From: Nitratireductor aestuarii
GTDB taxonomy: Bacteria > Pseudomonadota > Alphaproteobacteria > Rhizobiales > Rhizobiaceae
Direction of reading: 5' to 3'
Assembly: GCF_014641695.1 (NCBI RefSeq)
Contig: NZ_BMIF01000015.1
Coordinates: 1-64,000, forward strand
Length of the DNA stretch: 64,000 bases
The notes beneath the pieces were generated by a model that saw only the letters and a list, made by a program, of their open reading frames with translations, ran no database searches and had not been told where the DNA came from. Of this stretch, positions 8,401 through 16,907 are shown one piece after another. The position numbers were made by a program, and so were the translations under genes. Position 1 is the first letter of the stretch. Every line of letters begins with the position of its first letter.

Positions 8401-9596
8401 TATTCGACGAAGCCTGCCGGAATGAAGCGTCCGTCCTTCCACTGGCGGACAACAAGGGCGAAGTAGGACTGATGGTCCTTGAAGATGCGGCCACCATCCT
8501 GCGGAATCATCGGCTCGATTATTTCCGGAACTTCGTCCAGGGTGAGTTCATCGAGAGCAGTGCGAATTGCAGGAATGTCATCGACGCTACCGGCCTTCTG
8601 GAGCGCCCGAGCAAGAATATAGACGCCGCCATATGCGGACAGTGACGTCGCGCCACTCGGCTCTTTGAAGGCGGCCTGATAGGCGTCTTCGAAAGCCTTG
8701 GCTTCCTCGCTGTTTCGCGCGCCTTCAATCAAATCGTTTGCAAGCGGAACAAACAGGTCGCGCACATCCGTCATCGCAGCATCCGCCTGCGCATCTGTAA
8801 CATCCTTGGCGACGATACCGGACGAGCTGACGATCTGACCCGTATAGCCAAGATCACGTGCCTGCTTGATGGCTCGCGCTACGTCACCGCCATAACCGCG
8901 AATGTTGATGATGTCTGGATTGCCGCGAACGAGTGCGCTGATCTGCGGACCGAATTGGGTCGCACCGAAGGAGAACTCTTCGCTGCCGACAACCTCGAAG
9001 CCTTCTTTAGTAAGAAGCTCCTGGAGAAGCGGCGTCTGCTGCACAAAGCCGCTGTGCTTGTTATCCGTCAGGATCCCCACGCGCTTCACGTCAGGCAGAG
9101 ACTTGATGTAGGTCACAGTCGACGTGGTGTATTGCTCGACCGACACACGCGGATGGTAAAGTGCCTTGTCCTCGGCCGTAAGCGTGATCGCCGCGCCCAT
9201 CACGATGCTGATGAAATCGTCACGGTCGCGCACAATCGGAAGGTAGGCGCCGGTTACAGCACCGGACAGGGACCCAACCATCAGAACTGGCTTGCCATAG
9301 GAAAGCATTTTCTGCACAGCCGTCACGCCTGCCGTCGGCGTGGAGCGATCATCGTGCACGTCGAGCTCGATCGTGTAGGTCGTATCGCCCACCTGGAGGC
9401 CGCCAGATTCGTTGATCTTTTCCACGGCAAGCTTCACGGCATTGGCCTGCGCCACACCATTGGTCTGGCCGGGCCCGCTGAGAGCCTCCAGATCGAAAAG
9501 TGTAAGTGTCTCGGCTATGGCGCTGGAAGCGAACAGGGAAATTATCCCCGCCACTCCGGCACCTAGCCGGAATTTCCTGAACTTAGACGTTAGCAT
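8400..9596 (-). CDS. Periplasmic substrate-binding protein of HAAT ABC system
   Basis: The 398-residue protein has a Sec signal peptide (basic start, hydrophobic core, cleavage after ASSAIA near residue 28) and a type I periplasmic-binding fold. It captures the ligand for the adjacent LivHMFG transporter. The segment SGPGQTNGVAQANAVKLAVE matches the N-lobe start of branched-chain-type binding proteins. The catabolic surroundings suggest a carboxylate ligand rather than leucine. It lies between livF and livH in the operon, with a 31-bp gap from livF and a 1-bp overlap with livH. Confidence 0.88.
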   Translation of the reverse strand: MLTSKFRKFRLGAGVAGIISLFASSAIAETLTLFDLEALSGPGQTNGVAQANAVKLAVEKINESGGLQVGDTTYTIELDVHDDRSTPTAGVTAVQKMLSYGKPVLMVGSLSGAVTGAYLPIVRDRDDFISIVMGAAITLTAEDKALYHPRVSVEQYTTSTVTYIKSLPDVKRVGILTDNKHSGFVQQTPLLQELLTKEGFEVVGSEEFSFGATQFGPQISALVRGNPDIINIRGYGGDVARAIKQARDLGYTGQIVSSSGIVAKDVTDAQADAAMTDVRDLFVPLANDLIEGARNSEEAKAFEDAYQAAFKEPSGATSLSAYGGVYILARALQKAGSVDDIPAIRTALDELTLDEVPEIIEPMIPQDGGRIFKDHQSYFALVVRQWKDGRFIPAGFVE

Positions 9597-9627
9597 CCCA
9601 AATCTCCTCCCTTGGGTTGCGAATGGA

Positions 9628-10338
9628 TCAGTGAGTACCGAGGTAGATCTTCATCATGTCATCATTGATTACCTCATCCGTCGCACCTGATGCGGCGATC
9701 TTTCCATCAACGAGGATGTACGCGTGCTCACAAAGGCCGCGCGTGAGCTGCACGCTTTGCTCCACGACAAGGAGAGAAAGCTCCTTGCGCGAGCGCAGAT
9801 TCTCCAGGGCATCGATCATGAGATCGACAATGACAGGCGCCAGACCCAGGGTTGGTTCATCGAGCATGAGAACCTGCGGTTCAGCCATGAGACCACGCCC
9901 GATGGCGAGCATCTGCTGCTCTCCGCCCGACAGGCTGTCTGCTGCCTGTCTGAGGCGCTCTTTCAGACGCGGAAACAGGTCCAGAACGTCGGCCAGAAGA
10001 TCCTCGCGTCGTGAAGGTTTGGTGTAGCCGCCGAGCCAGAGATTTTCTTCCACGGAGAGACCAGGAAAAACCTGACGGCCCTCCGGCACGTGGACGACCC
10101 CAGCGGAGACAATCTTTTCAGGCGGCCAGTTTGTCGTGTCGTTCCCGTTGATGCGAATAGAACCTTCCTTGACACTGACCAGTCCCGAGATCGCCTTCAG
10201 CAGCGTGGATTTACCGGCCCCGTTAGGGCCGACAATTGCAACGTTCTGGCCCACAGGAACCGAGAGCGAAACGGATCTCAGAACAACCGAACCTTGGTAG
10301 CCAGCCGTGATTTCCTGAAGTGTCAATGCATCAACCAT
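9628..10338 (-). CDS. livF: ABC transporter ATP-binding protein (LivF-like)
   Basis: The 236-residue ATPase has Walker A GPNGAGKSTL (near residue 36), signature LSGGEQQMLAIGRGL and Walker B VLMLDEPTLGL followed by VVEQSV, the LivF form of the switch region. Start at 10338 overlaps the end of livG by 8 bp. Together with LivG it powers the first HAAT transporter of the island at the cytoplasmic face. Confidence 0.92.
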   Translation of the reverse strand: MVDALTLQEITAGYQGSVVLRSVSLSVPVGQNVAIVGPNGAGKSTLLKAISGLVSVKEGSIRINGNDTTNWPPEKIVSAGVVHVPEGRQVFPGLSVEENLWLGGYTKPSRREDLLADVLDLFPRLKERLRQAADSLSGGEQQMLAIGRGLMAEPQVLMLDEPTLGLAPVIVDLMIDALENLRSRKELSLLVVEQSVQLTRGLCEHAYILVDGKIAASGATDEVINDDMMKIYLGTH

Positions 10339-11125
10339 TGAGCTCACCTGCAAAGCGCTGGCCCAGATATGCGGTTTGGACGACGGGATCGCGTACCGCG
10401 TCCTCTCCCCGCCCCTCAAAAATCATCGCTCCTGCATCCAGCACTATGACCCGATTGCACAGGCGCATGACGGAGCGCACGTTGTGCTCCACGAGACCAA
10501 CAGCCACGCCCTCAGACGCGAAGTGCCTGATCACCTTTGAGAGGCGTTCGATTTCAGCCTCAGCGACACCCTGAAAGGGCTCGTCGAGAAGCAGAACCTT
10601 CGGACGGCACAGTGCGACCGCCGCCAGGTTCATCATCTTCTGAATGCCGTAGGGTAAATCGGAAAGTATAATGCCCGCGAAACGCTTCAATCCGAAAATC
10701 TCGAGAAGCTCGTCCGGAGTATAGGTCTTGGACGATTTCGTCTTGTTGGGCGTCAGCGATGCGAGGCGAAGTAATTCATATCCCGTAAGCTCTTCGCTGG
10801 AACGTGAATTCTGAAATGTACGGAATAGGCCATAGCGCGCACGGTGGGCCATGGACATCGCTGATACATCGTCATCGTAGATATGCACTGTTCCGGAATC
10901 TGCATGAAGCATTCCGGATAGCACGTTGATGAAAGTCGTCTTCCCAGCACCATTTGGCCCAAGAATTCCCAATATTTCGCCTGGAGCAATCTGAAACGTG
11001 ACATCGCGCAATGCGTGAAGGCCACCAAAACTCTTGGAAAGCTTTGCACAACTGATGGCAGACGCTGCAGCCACCGCCCTTGCTGGAGACACTTTTTCGT
11101 TTGACATCAAAATGTCAATTGCCAT
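10331..11125 (-). CDS. livG: ABC transporter ATP-binding protein (LivG-like)
   Basis: The 264-residue ATPase has Walker A GPNGAGKTTF near residue 55, Walker B VLLLDEPFQGV and the switch VEHNVRSVM, typical of LivG. The ABC signature is degenerate: the region after the Q-loop reads LPYGIQKMMNLAAV instead of LSGGQ-type, as is common in LivG. It is the first gene of a leftward operon reaching to 1935. Two TetR-type operator-like motifs lie in the 129-bp divergent promoter region upstream. The start at 11125 has GGAGG about 10 bases ahead; codon 7 (Met) is an alternative. Confidence 0.9.
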   Translation of the reverse strand: MAIDILMSNEKVSPARAVAAASAISCAKLSKSFGGLHALRDVTFQIAPGEILGILGPNGAGKTTFINVLSGMLHADSGTVHIYDDDVSAMSMAHRARYGLFRTFQNSRSSEELTGYELLRLASLTPNKTKSSKTYTPDELLEIFGLKRFAGIILSDLPYGIQKMMNLAAVALCRPKVLLLDEPFQGVAEAEIERLSKVIRHFASEGVAVGLVEHNVRSVMRLCNRVIVLDAGAMIFEGRGEDAVRDPVVQTAYLGQRFAGELNG

Positions 11126-11173
11126 CCCAAACGCCTCCTCCGGCGGCTAAACGACACTCGCCTCATCAAAATT

Positions 11174-11191
11174 TCTAACGAGTGCTTGATT
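11174..11191 (-). promoter_or_regulatory. Operator-like motif, copy 1 (upstream of livG operon)
   Basis: The minus strand reads AATCAAGCACTCGTTAGA, matching 14 of 18 positions of the copy at 19855. It lies about 50-65 bp upstream of livG in the divergent intergenic region shared with the quinone oxidoreductase operon. It is probably bound by the TetR protein encoded at 15514; binding is inferred from recurrence only. Confidence 0.5.
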
Positions 11192-11223
11192 GAATACCGC
11201 CATCATGACATGGTGTCAACGCT

Positions 11224-11242
11224 ATTCGAACAAATGTTAGAT
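11224..11242 (+). promoter_or_regulatory. Operator-like motif, copy 2 (upstream of 11255 operon)
   Basis: ATTCGAACAAATGTTAGAT lies 13 bp upstream of the start codon at 11255, so bound protein would block transcription or initiation of the rightward operon. It shares the ATC/GAT-type flanks and the TGTTAGAT half with the copy at 19855. Confidence 0.5.
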
Positions 11243-11254
11243 TAAGGATTAAAT

Positions 11255-12253
11255 ATGCGGGCGATGGTCTGTACCGAGCAGGGCAAACCTGCGAAGTGGG
11301 AGTGGCGCGAGTGGCAAACCCGCTCATTGGGACCCAAGGATGTGCGCGTGGCAATCCGCGCGGCGGGTGTGAACTTTCCAGACCGCCTGGCCTCGGAAGG
11401 CGGCTATCATATTCCCACCCCTCCTCCTTATATTCCGGGCCTTGAGGCGGCGGGAGACATTCTTGAAGTCGGCGAGGAAGTCACCAGCTTCACGGTTGGC
11501 CAATCCGTCATCATCGACGGAAGCTCTGAACTGCAGGGCCTGTTTGCTGACGAATGCGTCGTCGACCAATCTCTCCTCATTCCGCTGCCGGAGGGAATGT
11601 CTTACGAAAAAGGTTCAGCCTTTCCGGTCGTTTACGCCACCGGGTATCACGCGCTCGTCCAGCGCGGCCAACTTGAGGAGGGCGAAACGCTCGTCGTGCA
11701 TGGCGCGGCTGGCGGCGTGGGACTGGCTGCCCTCCAGATCGGCCGAGCACTCGGTGCGCGCGTTATCGCCACCGTTGGGGATGCGGAAAAGGCTGAGACC
11801 TTGCGCAGCCTCGGCTATCCAGACGTTATCACCGTGGACGCAGAAGATGTTCGAGCCCGGATATTGGAACTCACCGACGGCCAGGGGGCAGATGTCTTCT
11901 ATGATCCGGTTGGCGGCGAGCTGTTTGATGTGTCAATGCGCTCAATCGCGAAAGAGGGCCGCATACTGATCATCGGCGCAGCAGGCGGCCAGTATGGCAC
12001 GCTCAAGACCAACCATGCACTGGTGAAGGAGGTTTCGGTCGTCGGCGTGCTCTATGGCGCATGGAAGGCGCGCAAACCGAAGATCGCAGAGCGCAACATG
12101 GAAGCCTTGGTGCAACTTGCCAGTGCCGGAAAGATCGATCCGCATATCTGGAAAGTGTTGCCTATGAGCCAAACCCCGGAGGCCATCGAAGCTTTGGGCT
12201 CGCGGCGTGTGATTGGCAAGGTGGTGGTTGTTCCGGATGGTTTAAATGTCTGA
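11255..12253 (+). CDS. Zinc-less MDR quinone oxidoreductase-like protein
   Basis: This 332-residue medium-chain dehydrogenase/reductase is of the NADPH:quinone oxidoreductase type. The GroES-like domain carries GVNFPDRLASEGGYH and PGLEAAGDILEVGEE. The Rossmann domain has VHGAAGGVGLAALQIGRALG near residues 148-167. Structural zinc cysteines are absent, as expected for the QOR branch. In the catabolic setting it may act as an enoyl or 2-alkenal reductase. It is the first gene of a rightward operon; its stop overlaps the next start by 8 bp. A close paralogue lies at 27190, with a shared DVFYDPVGGE-like stretch. Confidence 0.88.
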   Translation: MRAMVCTEQGKPAKWEWREWQTRSLGPKDVRVAIRAAGVNFPDRLASEGGYHIPTPPPYIPGLEAAGDILEVGEEVTSFTVGQSVIIDGSSELQGLFADECVVDQSLLIPLPEGMSYEKGSAFPVVYATGYHALVQRGQLEEGETLVVHGAAGGVGLAALQIGRALGARVIATVGDAEKAETLRSLGYPDVITVDAEDVRARILELTDGQGADVFYDPVGGELFDVSMRSIAKEGRILIIGAAGGQYGTLKTNHALVKEVSVVGVLYGAWKARKPKIAERNMEALVQLASAGKIDPHIWKVLPMSQTPEAIEALGSRRVIGKVVVVPDGLNV

Positions 12254-13304
12254 GACCGATCTCTCCACCGATGCCAGGCTCGGACAAGTCCGTCCCCAGC
12301 TGGCAATCAACAGCGAGATTCTGGATCGCTATCTCGCCGATCATCTGCCCAGCTACGAAGGTCCGCTATCCATCAAACAGTATGCGGGGGGACAGTCCAA
12401 TCCCACATATGCACTGACAACACCGTCGAAGCGCTATGTTCTGCGCAAGAAGCCGCCGGGCAAGCTCCTCAAATCCGCTCATGCGGTCGACCGTGAGTAT
12501 CGGCTTCTGCGGGCACTGAAGCCGCTTGGCATACCGGTCCCCGAGGGGCTTCTTTATTGTGACGACGAAGACGTCATTGGGACGCCTTTCTATGTCATGG
12601 AGCATCTGGAAGGACGGATTTTCCGGGACCCGCGACTGCCCGGCCAGACGCCGGAACAGCGAACCGAAATCTATGCTGAAATGACCAACGTTCTGGCCCG
12701 CCTCCACTCGGTTGATTTCCACGCGGCAGGGCTCGGGGATTTCGGCCGTGTTGGCGGATATATTTCGCGACAGATACAACTCTGGTCGAAGCAATATCGC
12801 GACACCGGCATCAGCGACATTTCCTCGATGGAATTCCTGATGGACTGGCTAGTGGAGAATACCCCCGAGGCCAGAGAAACGACAATCGCCCACGGGGACT
12901 ATCGGCTTGAGAACCTCGTATTCCACCCGACCGAGCTAAAAATCATAGGTATCCTGGATTGGGAATTGGCCACACTCGGCGACCCGCTCGCCGACCTTGC
13001 CTACAACAGCCTTGTCTATCGGTTGTCCTTGCCAATGCAGCCCGGCTTTGAAGGCCACCCTCCTGAAGGCATTCCTTCAGAGCAGGATGCGGTGAAGCGG
13101 TACACGCAAATGACCGGGCGCGAGGTAAGCCCCGCGAAATGGCAATTCTATCTCGCGTTCTCATTGTTCCGCCTCGCTGCAATCTCAGCCGGGATTTACA
13201 CGCGCGGCAAGACCGGAAGTGCCAGCTCCGATACCGCACTGGAATTCCTAACCCATACGCGCACCATCGCTGATTGCGGCGCACAAGCGGCAAAGGGAAA
13301 CTGA
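12246..13304 (+). CDS. Phosphotransferase (APH/ACAD10-like) family protein
   Basis: The 352-residue kinase-fold protein has the catalytic loop [12 protein letters not shown] and the metal motif [20 protein letters not shown]. This matches the aminoglycoside-phosphotransferase-like domain found fused to acyl-CoA dehydrogenases in ACAD10/11. In ACAD10/11-type metabolism this domain phosphorylates a 4-hydroxyacyl-CoA, and the neighbouring dehydrogenase then eliminates phosphate. Here it lies 1 bp before a stand-alone acyl-CoA dehydrogenase gene, reproducing the same pair as separate proteins. The start overlaps the preceding stop by 8 bp. A 4-hydroxyacid or lactone substrate is therefore a reasonable inference. 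Confidence 0.88.
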   Translation: MSETDLSTDARLGQVRPQLAINSEILDRYLADHLPSYEGPLSIKQYAGGQSNPTYALTTPSKRYVLRKKPPGKLLKSAHAVDREYRLLRALKPLGIPVPEGLLYCDDEDVIGTPFYVMEHLEGRIFRDPRLPGQTPEQRTEIYAEMTNVLARLHSVDFHAAGLGDFGRVGGYISRQIQLWSKQYRDTGISDISSMEFLMDWLVENTPEARETTIAHGDYRLENLVFHPTELKIIGILDWELATLGDPLADLAYNSLVYRLSLPMQPGFEGHPPEGIPSEQDAVKRYTQMTGREVSPAKWQFYLAFSLFRLAAISAGIYTRGKTGSASSDTALEFLTHTRTIADCGAQAAKGN

Positions 13305-13305
13305 C

Positions 13306-14550
13306 ATGAATTTCGAACATTCGCCTCGCACGCAAGAGCTTCAGTCGAAGCTGCAGGCATTCATGAACGAGTACGTCTACCCCGTGGAAGACGAACTGAT
13401 GAAGGCCTCCACCGACCAGCCGCATTGGCGCTCCGCCGACTCGTGGGAGCCAATCCAGCTCATCGAGACATTGAAGGACCGGGCCAAGGAAGCAGGCCTC
13501 TGGAACCTGTTCCTGCCGGAAAATGAGCATGGCGCGGGCCTGACCAATCTGGAATATGCACCACTGTGCGAAATCATGGGCACTAGCCCTTTTGCGCCGG
13601 AGATATTCAATTGCTCCGCACCGGATACCGGCAACATGGAGCTTCTGGCTCGGTTCGGGACGCCAGAACAAAAAGAACAATGGCTCAAGCCGTTGCTCAA
13701 TGGTGAGATCCGGTCCTGTTTCGCGATGACCGAACCGGCGGTCGCGTCATCTGACGCGACGAATATCCAGTCGCGGATCGATCAGGACGGTGACCACTAT
13801 GTGCTGAATGGCGTAAAGTGGTGGACGTCCGGCATCGGCGATCCCCGGTGCAAGGTCATCATCTTCATGGGCAAGAGTGACCCTGATTCCGATGATATTT
13901 ATCGCCAGCAAAGCATGATCCTGATCCCCCGCGATGCCGAAGGAATTCGCGTGACCCGCATGCTGCCCTTGTTCGGGTTCTCAGAAGCTCCACACGGGCA
14001 TGGCGAGGTGGTCTTTGAAAATGTGAGGGTGCCCGCCTCGAACATGATCCTCGGCAAGGGACGCGGCTTCGAGATTGCGCAGGCTCGCCTCGGGCCGGGA
14101 CGTATCCATCACTGCATGCGCCAGATCGGCGCGGCTGAACGAGCGCTCGAACTCATGCGTGAACGCGTGAAGACCCGTGTTGCCTTCGGCAAGCCGATCG
14201 CCGAACAGTCGATAACGCTTGAGAGGATTGCCAACGCCCGGGTGATGATCGAGCAGGCCCGCCTGCTTACACTTCATGCAGCTTGGAAAATGGACCGCTT
14301 CGGAAACAAAGAGGCACGAAGAGAAATCGCGATGATAAAGGTCGCCGGGCCAAGCATGGCTTGCCAGGTGATCGATTGGGCAATCCAGGCCTTTGGCGGC
14401 GCCGGTGTTTCTAACGACACCCCCCTGTCGCTTCTCTACGCCTGGGCCCGCTCGCTCAGACTGGCTGACGGACCTGATGAGGTTCATCGCAATCAGATCG
14501 GCAGACTGGAGCTCAAGCAGGGTTCGACCAGACGCACGGGAGGAGCTTAA
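13306..14550 (+). CDS. Acyl-CoA dehydrogenase, ACAD10/11-like
   Basis: The 414-residue flavoprotein has the FAD/substrate motif [16 protein letters not shown] near residue 140, WWTSG near 169, and the C-terminal FAD segment [17 protein letters not shown] followed by [15 protein letters not shown]. The length and the DGPDEVH ending fit the ACAD10/11 branch. It oxidises an acyl-CoA to the enoyl-CoA, or in this branch helps convert 4-phosphoacyl-CoA, passing electrons to ETF (not encoded here). Placement 1 bp behind the phosphotransferase gene supports a joint function. Confidence 0.9.
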   Translation: MNFEHSPRTQELQSKLQAFMNEYVYPVEDELMKASTDQPHWRSADSWEPIQLIETLKDRAKEAGLWNLFLPENEHGAGLTNLEYAPLCEIMGTSPFAPEIFNCSAPDTGNMELLARFGTPEQKEQWLKPLLNGEIRSCFAMTEPAVASSDATNIQSRIDQDGDHYVLNGVKWWTSGIGDPRCKVIIFMGKSDPDSDDIYRQQSMILIPRDAEGIRVTRMLPLFGFSEAPHGHGEVVFENVRVPASNMILGKGRGFEIAQARLGPGRIHHCMRQIGAAERALELMRERVKTRVAFGKPIAEQSITLERIANARVMIEQARLLTLHAAWKMDRFGNKEARREIAMIKVAGPSMACQVIDWAIQAFGGAGVSNDTPLSLLYAWARSLRLADGPDEVHRNQIGRLELKQGSTRRTGGA

Positions 14551-14552
14551 AC

Positions 14553-15428
14553 ATGGACTTCCAAGATATCCGGATCGAAAAAGATGGACTACTCGCCATT
14601 TTAACGATCGCACGTCCACAGAAACTGAACGCCGTCACCGCCGATTCAATTGACGAAATCGAGGCTGCGTTGGACCAGCTCGACCGCGATGAGACGGTCC
14701 GCGCCATCATCGTAACAGGTGAAGGCCGCGCATTTTGCGCCGGCGCCGATATCAGTGGAGGTTTCGAAGTTCCCAAGACTGGCGACCCGCAGACCGGCGA
14801 CGGCATCCAGTCAGATCCGGGCGGACGCGTAGCGTTGCGCCTTTTCGAGATGCACAAGCCGGTCATCGGCGCGGTAAATGGCGCGGCCGTGGGCTTCGGA
14901 TCAAGCGTACTCCTGCCAATGGACTACCGGATAGCATCTACCAATGCCAAGTTCGCGTTCCCATTCACGAAACGCGCAATCGTAGCTGAATCGTGCTCTA
15001 GCTGGTTCTTACCCCGGCTGGTCGGTATCGGAACAGCCTTATCCTGGATGATCTCGGGGCGCACATTCCTTGCGCAGGAGGCCTATGAGAAGGGGTTCGT
15101 GCAGGAGCTGGTCGAACCTGAGAATGTGATGCAGCGTGCACGTGAAGTGGCTAATTCCTTCATCTCCGAAACTTCACCCGCATCTGTCGCCATGGTGCGC
15201 AACCTGCTTTGGAAGATGCTTGGTGAACAATCCCCATCGCGAGCCCATGAGCTGGAGTCTCGCGCTCTGGTTGCAAGCTACCGTGGTCCGGATTATGAAG
15301 AAGGCTTTAAGTCCTTCCTAGAAAAGAGAGCTCCCGAATTCAGCTCCAAACCTTTCGGCGATCTCGCCTATGCAAAGGAGTGGTGGAATGAGCGCCACAG
15401 CCCAGATATTTCAACTTCATTGCGTTAA
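14553..15428 (+). CDS. Enoyl-CoA hydratase/isomerase family protein
   Basis: The 291-residue crotonase-fold protein has RAFCAGADISGG (first oxyanion motif, near residue 60) and GAVNGAAVGFGSSVLLPMDY (second). The usual catalytic Glu in the second oxyanion region is not evident, as in several isomerase or dehydratase relatives. A C-terminal FLEKRAPEF tail is standard. It is last in the rightward operon from 11255, 2 bp after the dehydrogenase gene. It probably hydrates or isomerises the enoyl-CoA product. Confidence 0.88.
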   Translation: MDFQDIRIEKDGLLAILTIARPQKLNAVTADSIDEIEAALDQLDRDETVRAIIVTGEGRAFCAGADISGGFEVPKTGDPQTGDGIQSDPGGRVALRLFEMHKPVIGAVNGAAVGFGSSVLLPMDYRIASTNAKFAFPFTKRAIVAESCSSWFLPRLVGIGTALSWMISGRTFLAQEAYEKGFVQELVEPENVMQRAREVANSFISETSPASVAMVRNLLWKMLGEQSPSRAHELESRALVASYRGPDYEEGFKSFLEKRAPEFSSKPFGDLAYAKEWWNERHSPDISTSLR

Positions 15429-15431
15429 CAC

Positions 15432-15449
15432 GCGAACAAACGCTTGATT
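15432..15449 (-). promoter_or_regulatory. Operator-like motif, copy 3 (upstream of tetR-type gene)
   Basis: The minus strand reads AATCAAGCGTTTGTTCGC, 65-82 bp upstream of the TetR gene at 15514. This is one of the best-conserved copies and suggests autoregulation by that protein. Confidence 0.55.
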
Positions 15450-15513
15450 ATTTACGTCTAAATTGCCATGGGCACTCTGACATCAAGCATGTAGCCGTAC
15501 AAGGATCACTGGA

Positions 15514-16122
15514 ATGAGAACGAAAAGGTCTTCTGCCAAAGCCAAAGCGCCTTCCGCTCGTTTGGAAGAAGAAAACCCTAGTTCCCGCCGTCAGTTGATC
15601 ATGCAGGAGGCTGCAAAGCTGTTCGGCTCGCAAGGGTTTGACGCTACCACGATACGTGACATTGCAGCCGCCGCGGGCATTCTCGGCGGCTCGATCTATT
15701 ATCACTTCAGTTCCAAGGAAGACATTTTCCTGGCTGTCCACTCCGCGGGAATAGAGTCCATCACCGCTGCGGTGCTGAGCGCGATAGAAGGCATTGAAGA
15801 CCCCTGGGAGCAGCTGGAGGCTGCGGCTGTTGCACATTGCAAGGCTTTGCTGTCGTCGGGTGAACTGCCTGTGCTGGTGTCGCCATACTACTCGGAGTCG
15901 TTGAAGGGTATGCGAGATCAGCTGATCGACCAGCGCGACCGATACGACAAGATCATCGCCGGAATCGTGGATAAGCTCGACCTGCCTCCGAACATCAACC
16001 GGAGTGTCTTCCGCTTGCACTTCCTTGGTGCGCTTAACTGGATGCCTACCTGGTACCGTCCGCATCCGGACAAGCCGCCAGCCGAGCTTGGCCGGCAGCT
16101 TGTTGCAATGCTGAAGCACTAG
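15514..16122 (+). CDS. TetR-family transcriptional regulator
   Basis: The 202-residue protein has an N-terminal helix-turn-helix (TTIRDIAAAAGILGGSIYYH and then FSSKEDIF, residues about 45-75). Its ligand domain ends with GALNWMPTWYRPHPDKPPAE, the ending typical of KstR2-like acyl-CoA-responsive TetR proteins. It probably represses the island until a CoA thioester intermediate binds. The best candidate operators are the seven AATCAARCGTTTGTTNGAT-like sites, one of which lies in its own promoter. It sits alone between a rightward catabolic operon and a convergent one. Confidence 0.88.
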   Translation: MRTKRSSAKAKAPSARLEEENPSSRRQLIMQEAAKLFGSQGFDATTIRDIAAAAGILGGSIYYHFSSKEDIFLAVHSAGIESITAAVLSAIEGIEDPWEQLEAAAVAHCKALLSSGELPVLVSPYYSESLKGMRDQLIDQRDRYDKIIAGIVDKLDLPPNINRSVFRLHFLGALNWMPTWYRPHPDKPPAELGRQLVAMLKH

Positions 16123-16134
16123 CGGCCCGGTATT

Positions 16135-16890
16135 TTACCGCGGTCCCATACGGATTGCGCCGTCGATGCGGATCGTTTCACCATTGATCATCGTGTTTTC
16201 GACGATGTGAACGGCAAGCTTTGCATATTCGCTTGGGTCACCTAGCCTGGATGGAAAGGGAACCTGTGCGCCAAGGCTGGCCCTGAACTCATCGGAAACG
16301 GTCATGAGCAAGGGCGTCAGAAAGGTTCCGGGAGCAATCGTATTGACGCGAATGCATGATTGCGCGAGATCACGTGCGGCAGGCAGCGTCATGCCGACAA
16401 TGCCCCCCTTGGAAGACGAATAAGCGACCTGTCCGATCTGGCCTTCGAAAGCGGCAACGCTGGCCGTGTTGATGATGATACCGCGCTCTTCACCATGCAG
16501 GTCCAACGGCATCATCCGCGCTGCCGCGAGGCGGAGCATGTTGAACGAGCCGATCAGGTTCACCTGAATTACCTTGGAATATTCAGCGAGCGAGAGCGGT
16601 CCGTTCTTGCCAACGGTCTTGCCGGCAGGGCCGATGCCTGCGCAATTGATCAGGATGCGCGCAGCGCCATGGGCTTCGGCTGCCTGATCCAGAACATCGG
16701 CTGCGCTTTCCTTAGTGACATCACAAACAAGTCCGAGACCGCCAATTTCTTCAGCCACTTTGTTGGCCGAATCACCGTTCACATCCAGCACGGTGACCTT
16801 GGCGCCCTTGGCTGCCAAAGCGTGTGCAGTAGCGGCTCCAAGTCCGGAACCGCCTCCCGTTACGACCGCTGCTATGCCAGAAATGTCCAT
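16135..16890 (-). CDS. SDR dehydrogenase, 17-beta-HSD10-like
   Basis: The 251-residue short-chain dehydrogenase has the cofactor motif TGGGSGLGAATA, INCAGIG near residue 90, and the catalytic YSSSKGG near 160. Sequence style (GIAAVVTGGGSGLG, NTIAPGTFLTPL and the DGAIRMGPR end) is that of HSD17B10/3-hydroxy-2-methylbutyryl-CoA dehydrogenase. These use NAD to oxidise 3-hydroxyacyl-CoAs, notably 2-methyl-branched ones, and some steroids. The ATG at 16890 is preferred to an upstream one with non-conserved residues. It is in one operon with the racemase-like gene 17 bp upstream. Confidence 0.87.
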   Translation of the reverse strand: MDISGIAAVVTGGGSGLGAATAHALAAKGAKVTVLDVNGDSANKVAEEIGGLGLVCDVTKESAADVLDQAAEAHGAARILINCAGIGPAGKTVGKNGPLSLAEYSKVIQVNLIGSFNMLRLAAARMMPLDLHGEERGIIINTASVAAFEGQIGQVAYSSSKGGIVGMTLPAARDLAQSCIRVNTIAPGTFLTPLLMTVSDEFRASLGAQVPFPSRLGDPSEYAKLAVHIVENTMINGETIRIDGAIRMGPR

Positions 16891-16907
16891 CTGCCTGTTC
16901 CTTTCAA

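Noticed and set aside
12943-13680. A 245-codon minus-strand frame across the phosphotransferase/dehydrogenase junction
   Set aside because: Cys- and Arg-rich antisense translation with no domain; both plus-strand genes are well supported.
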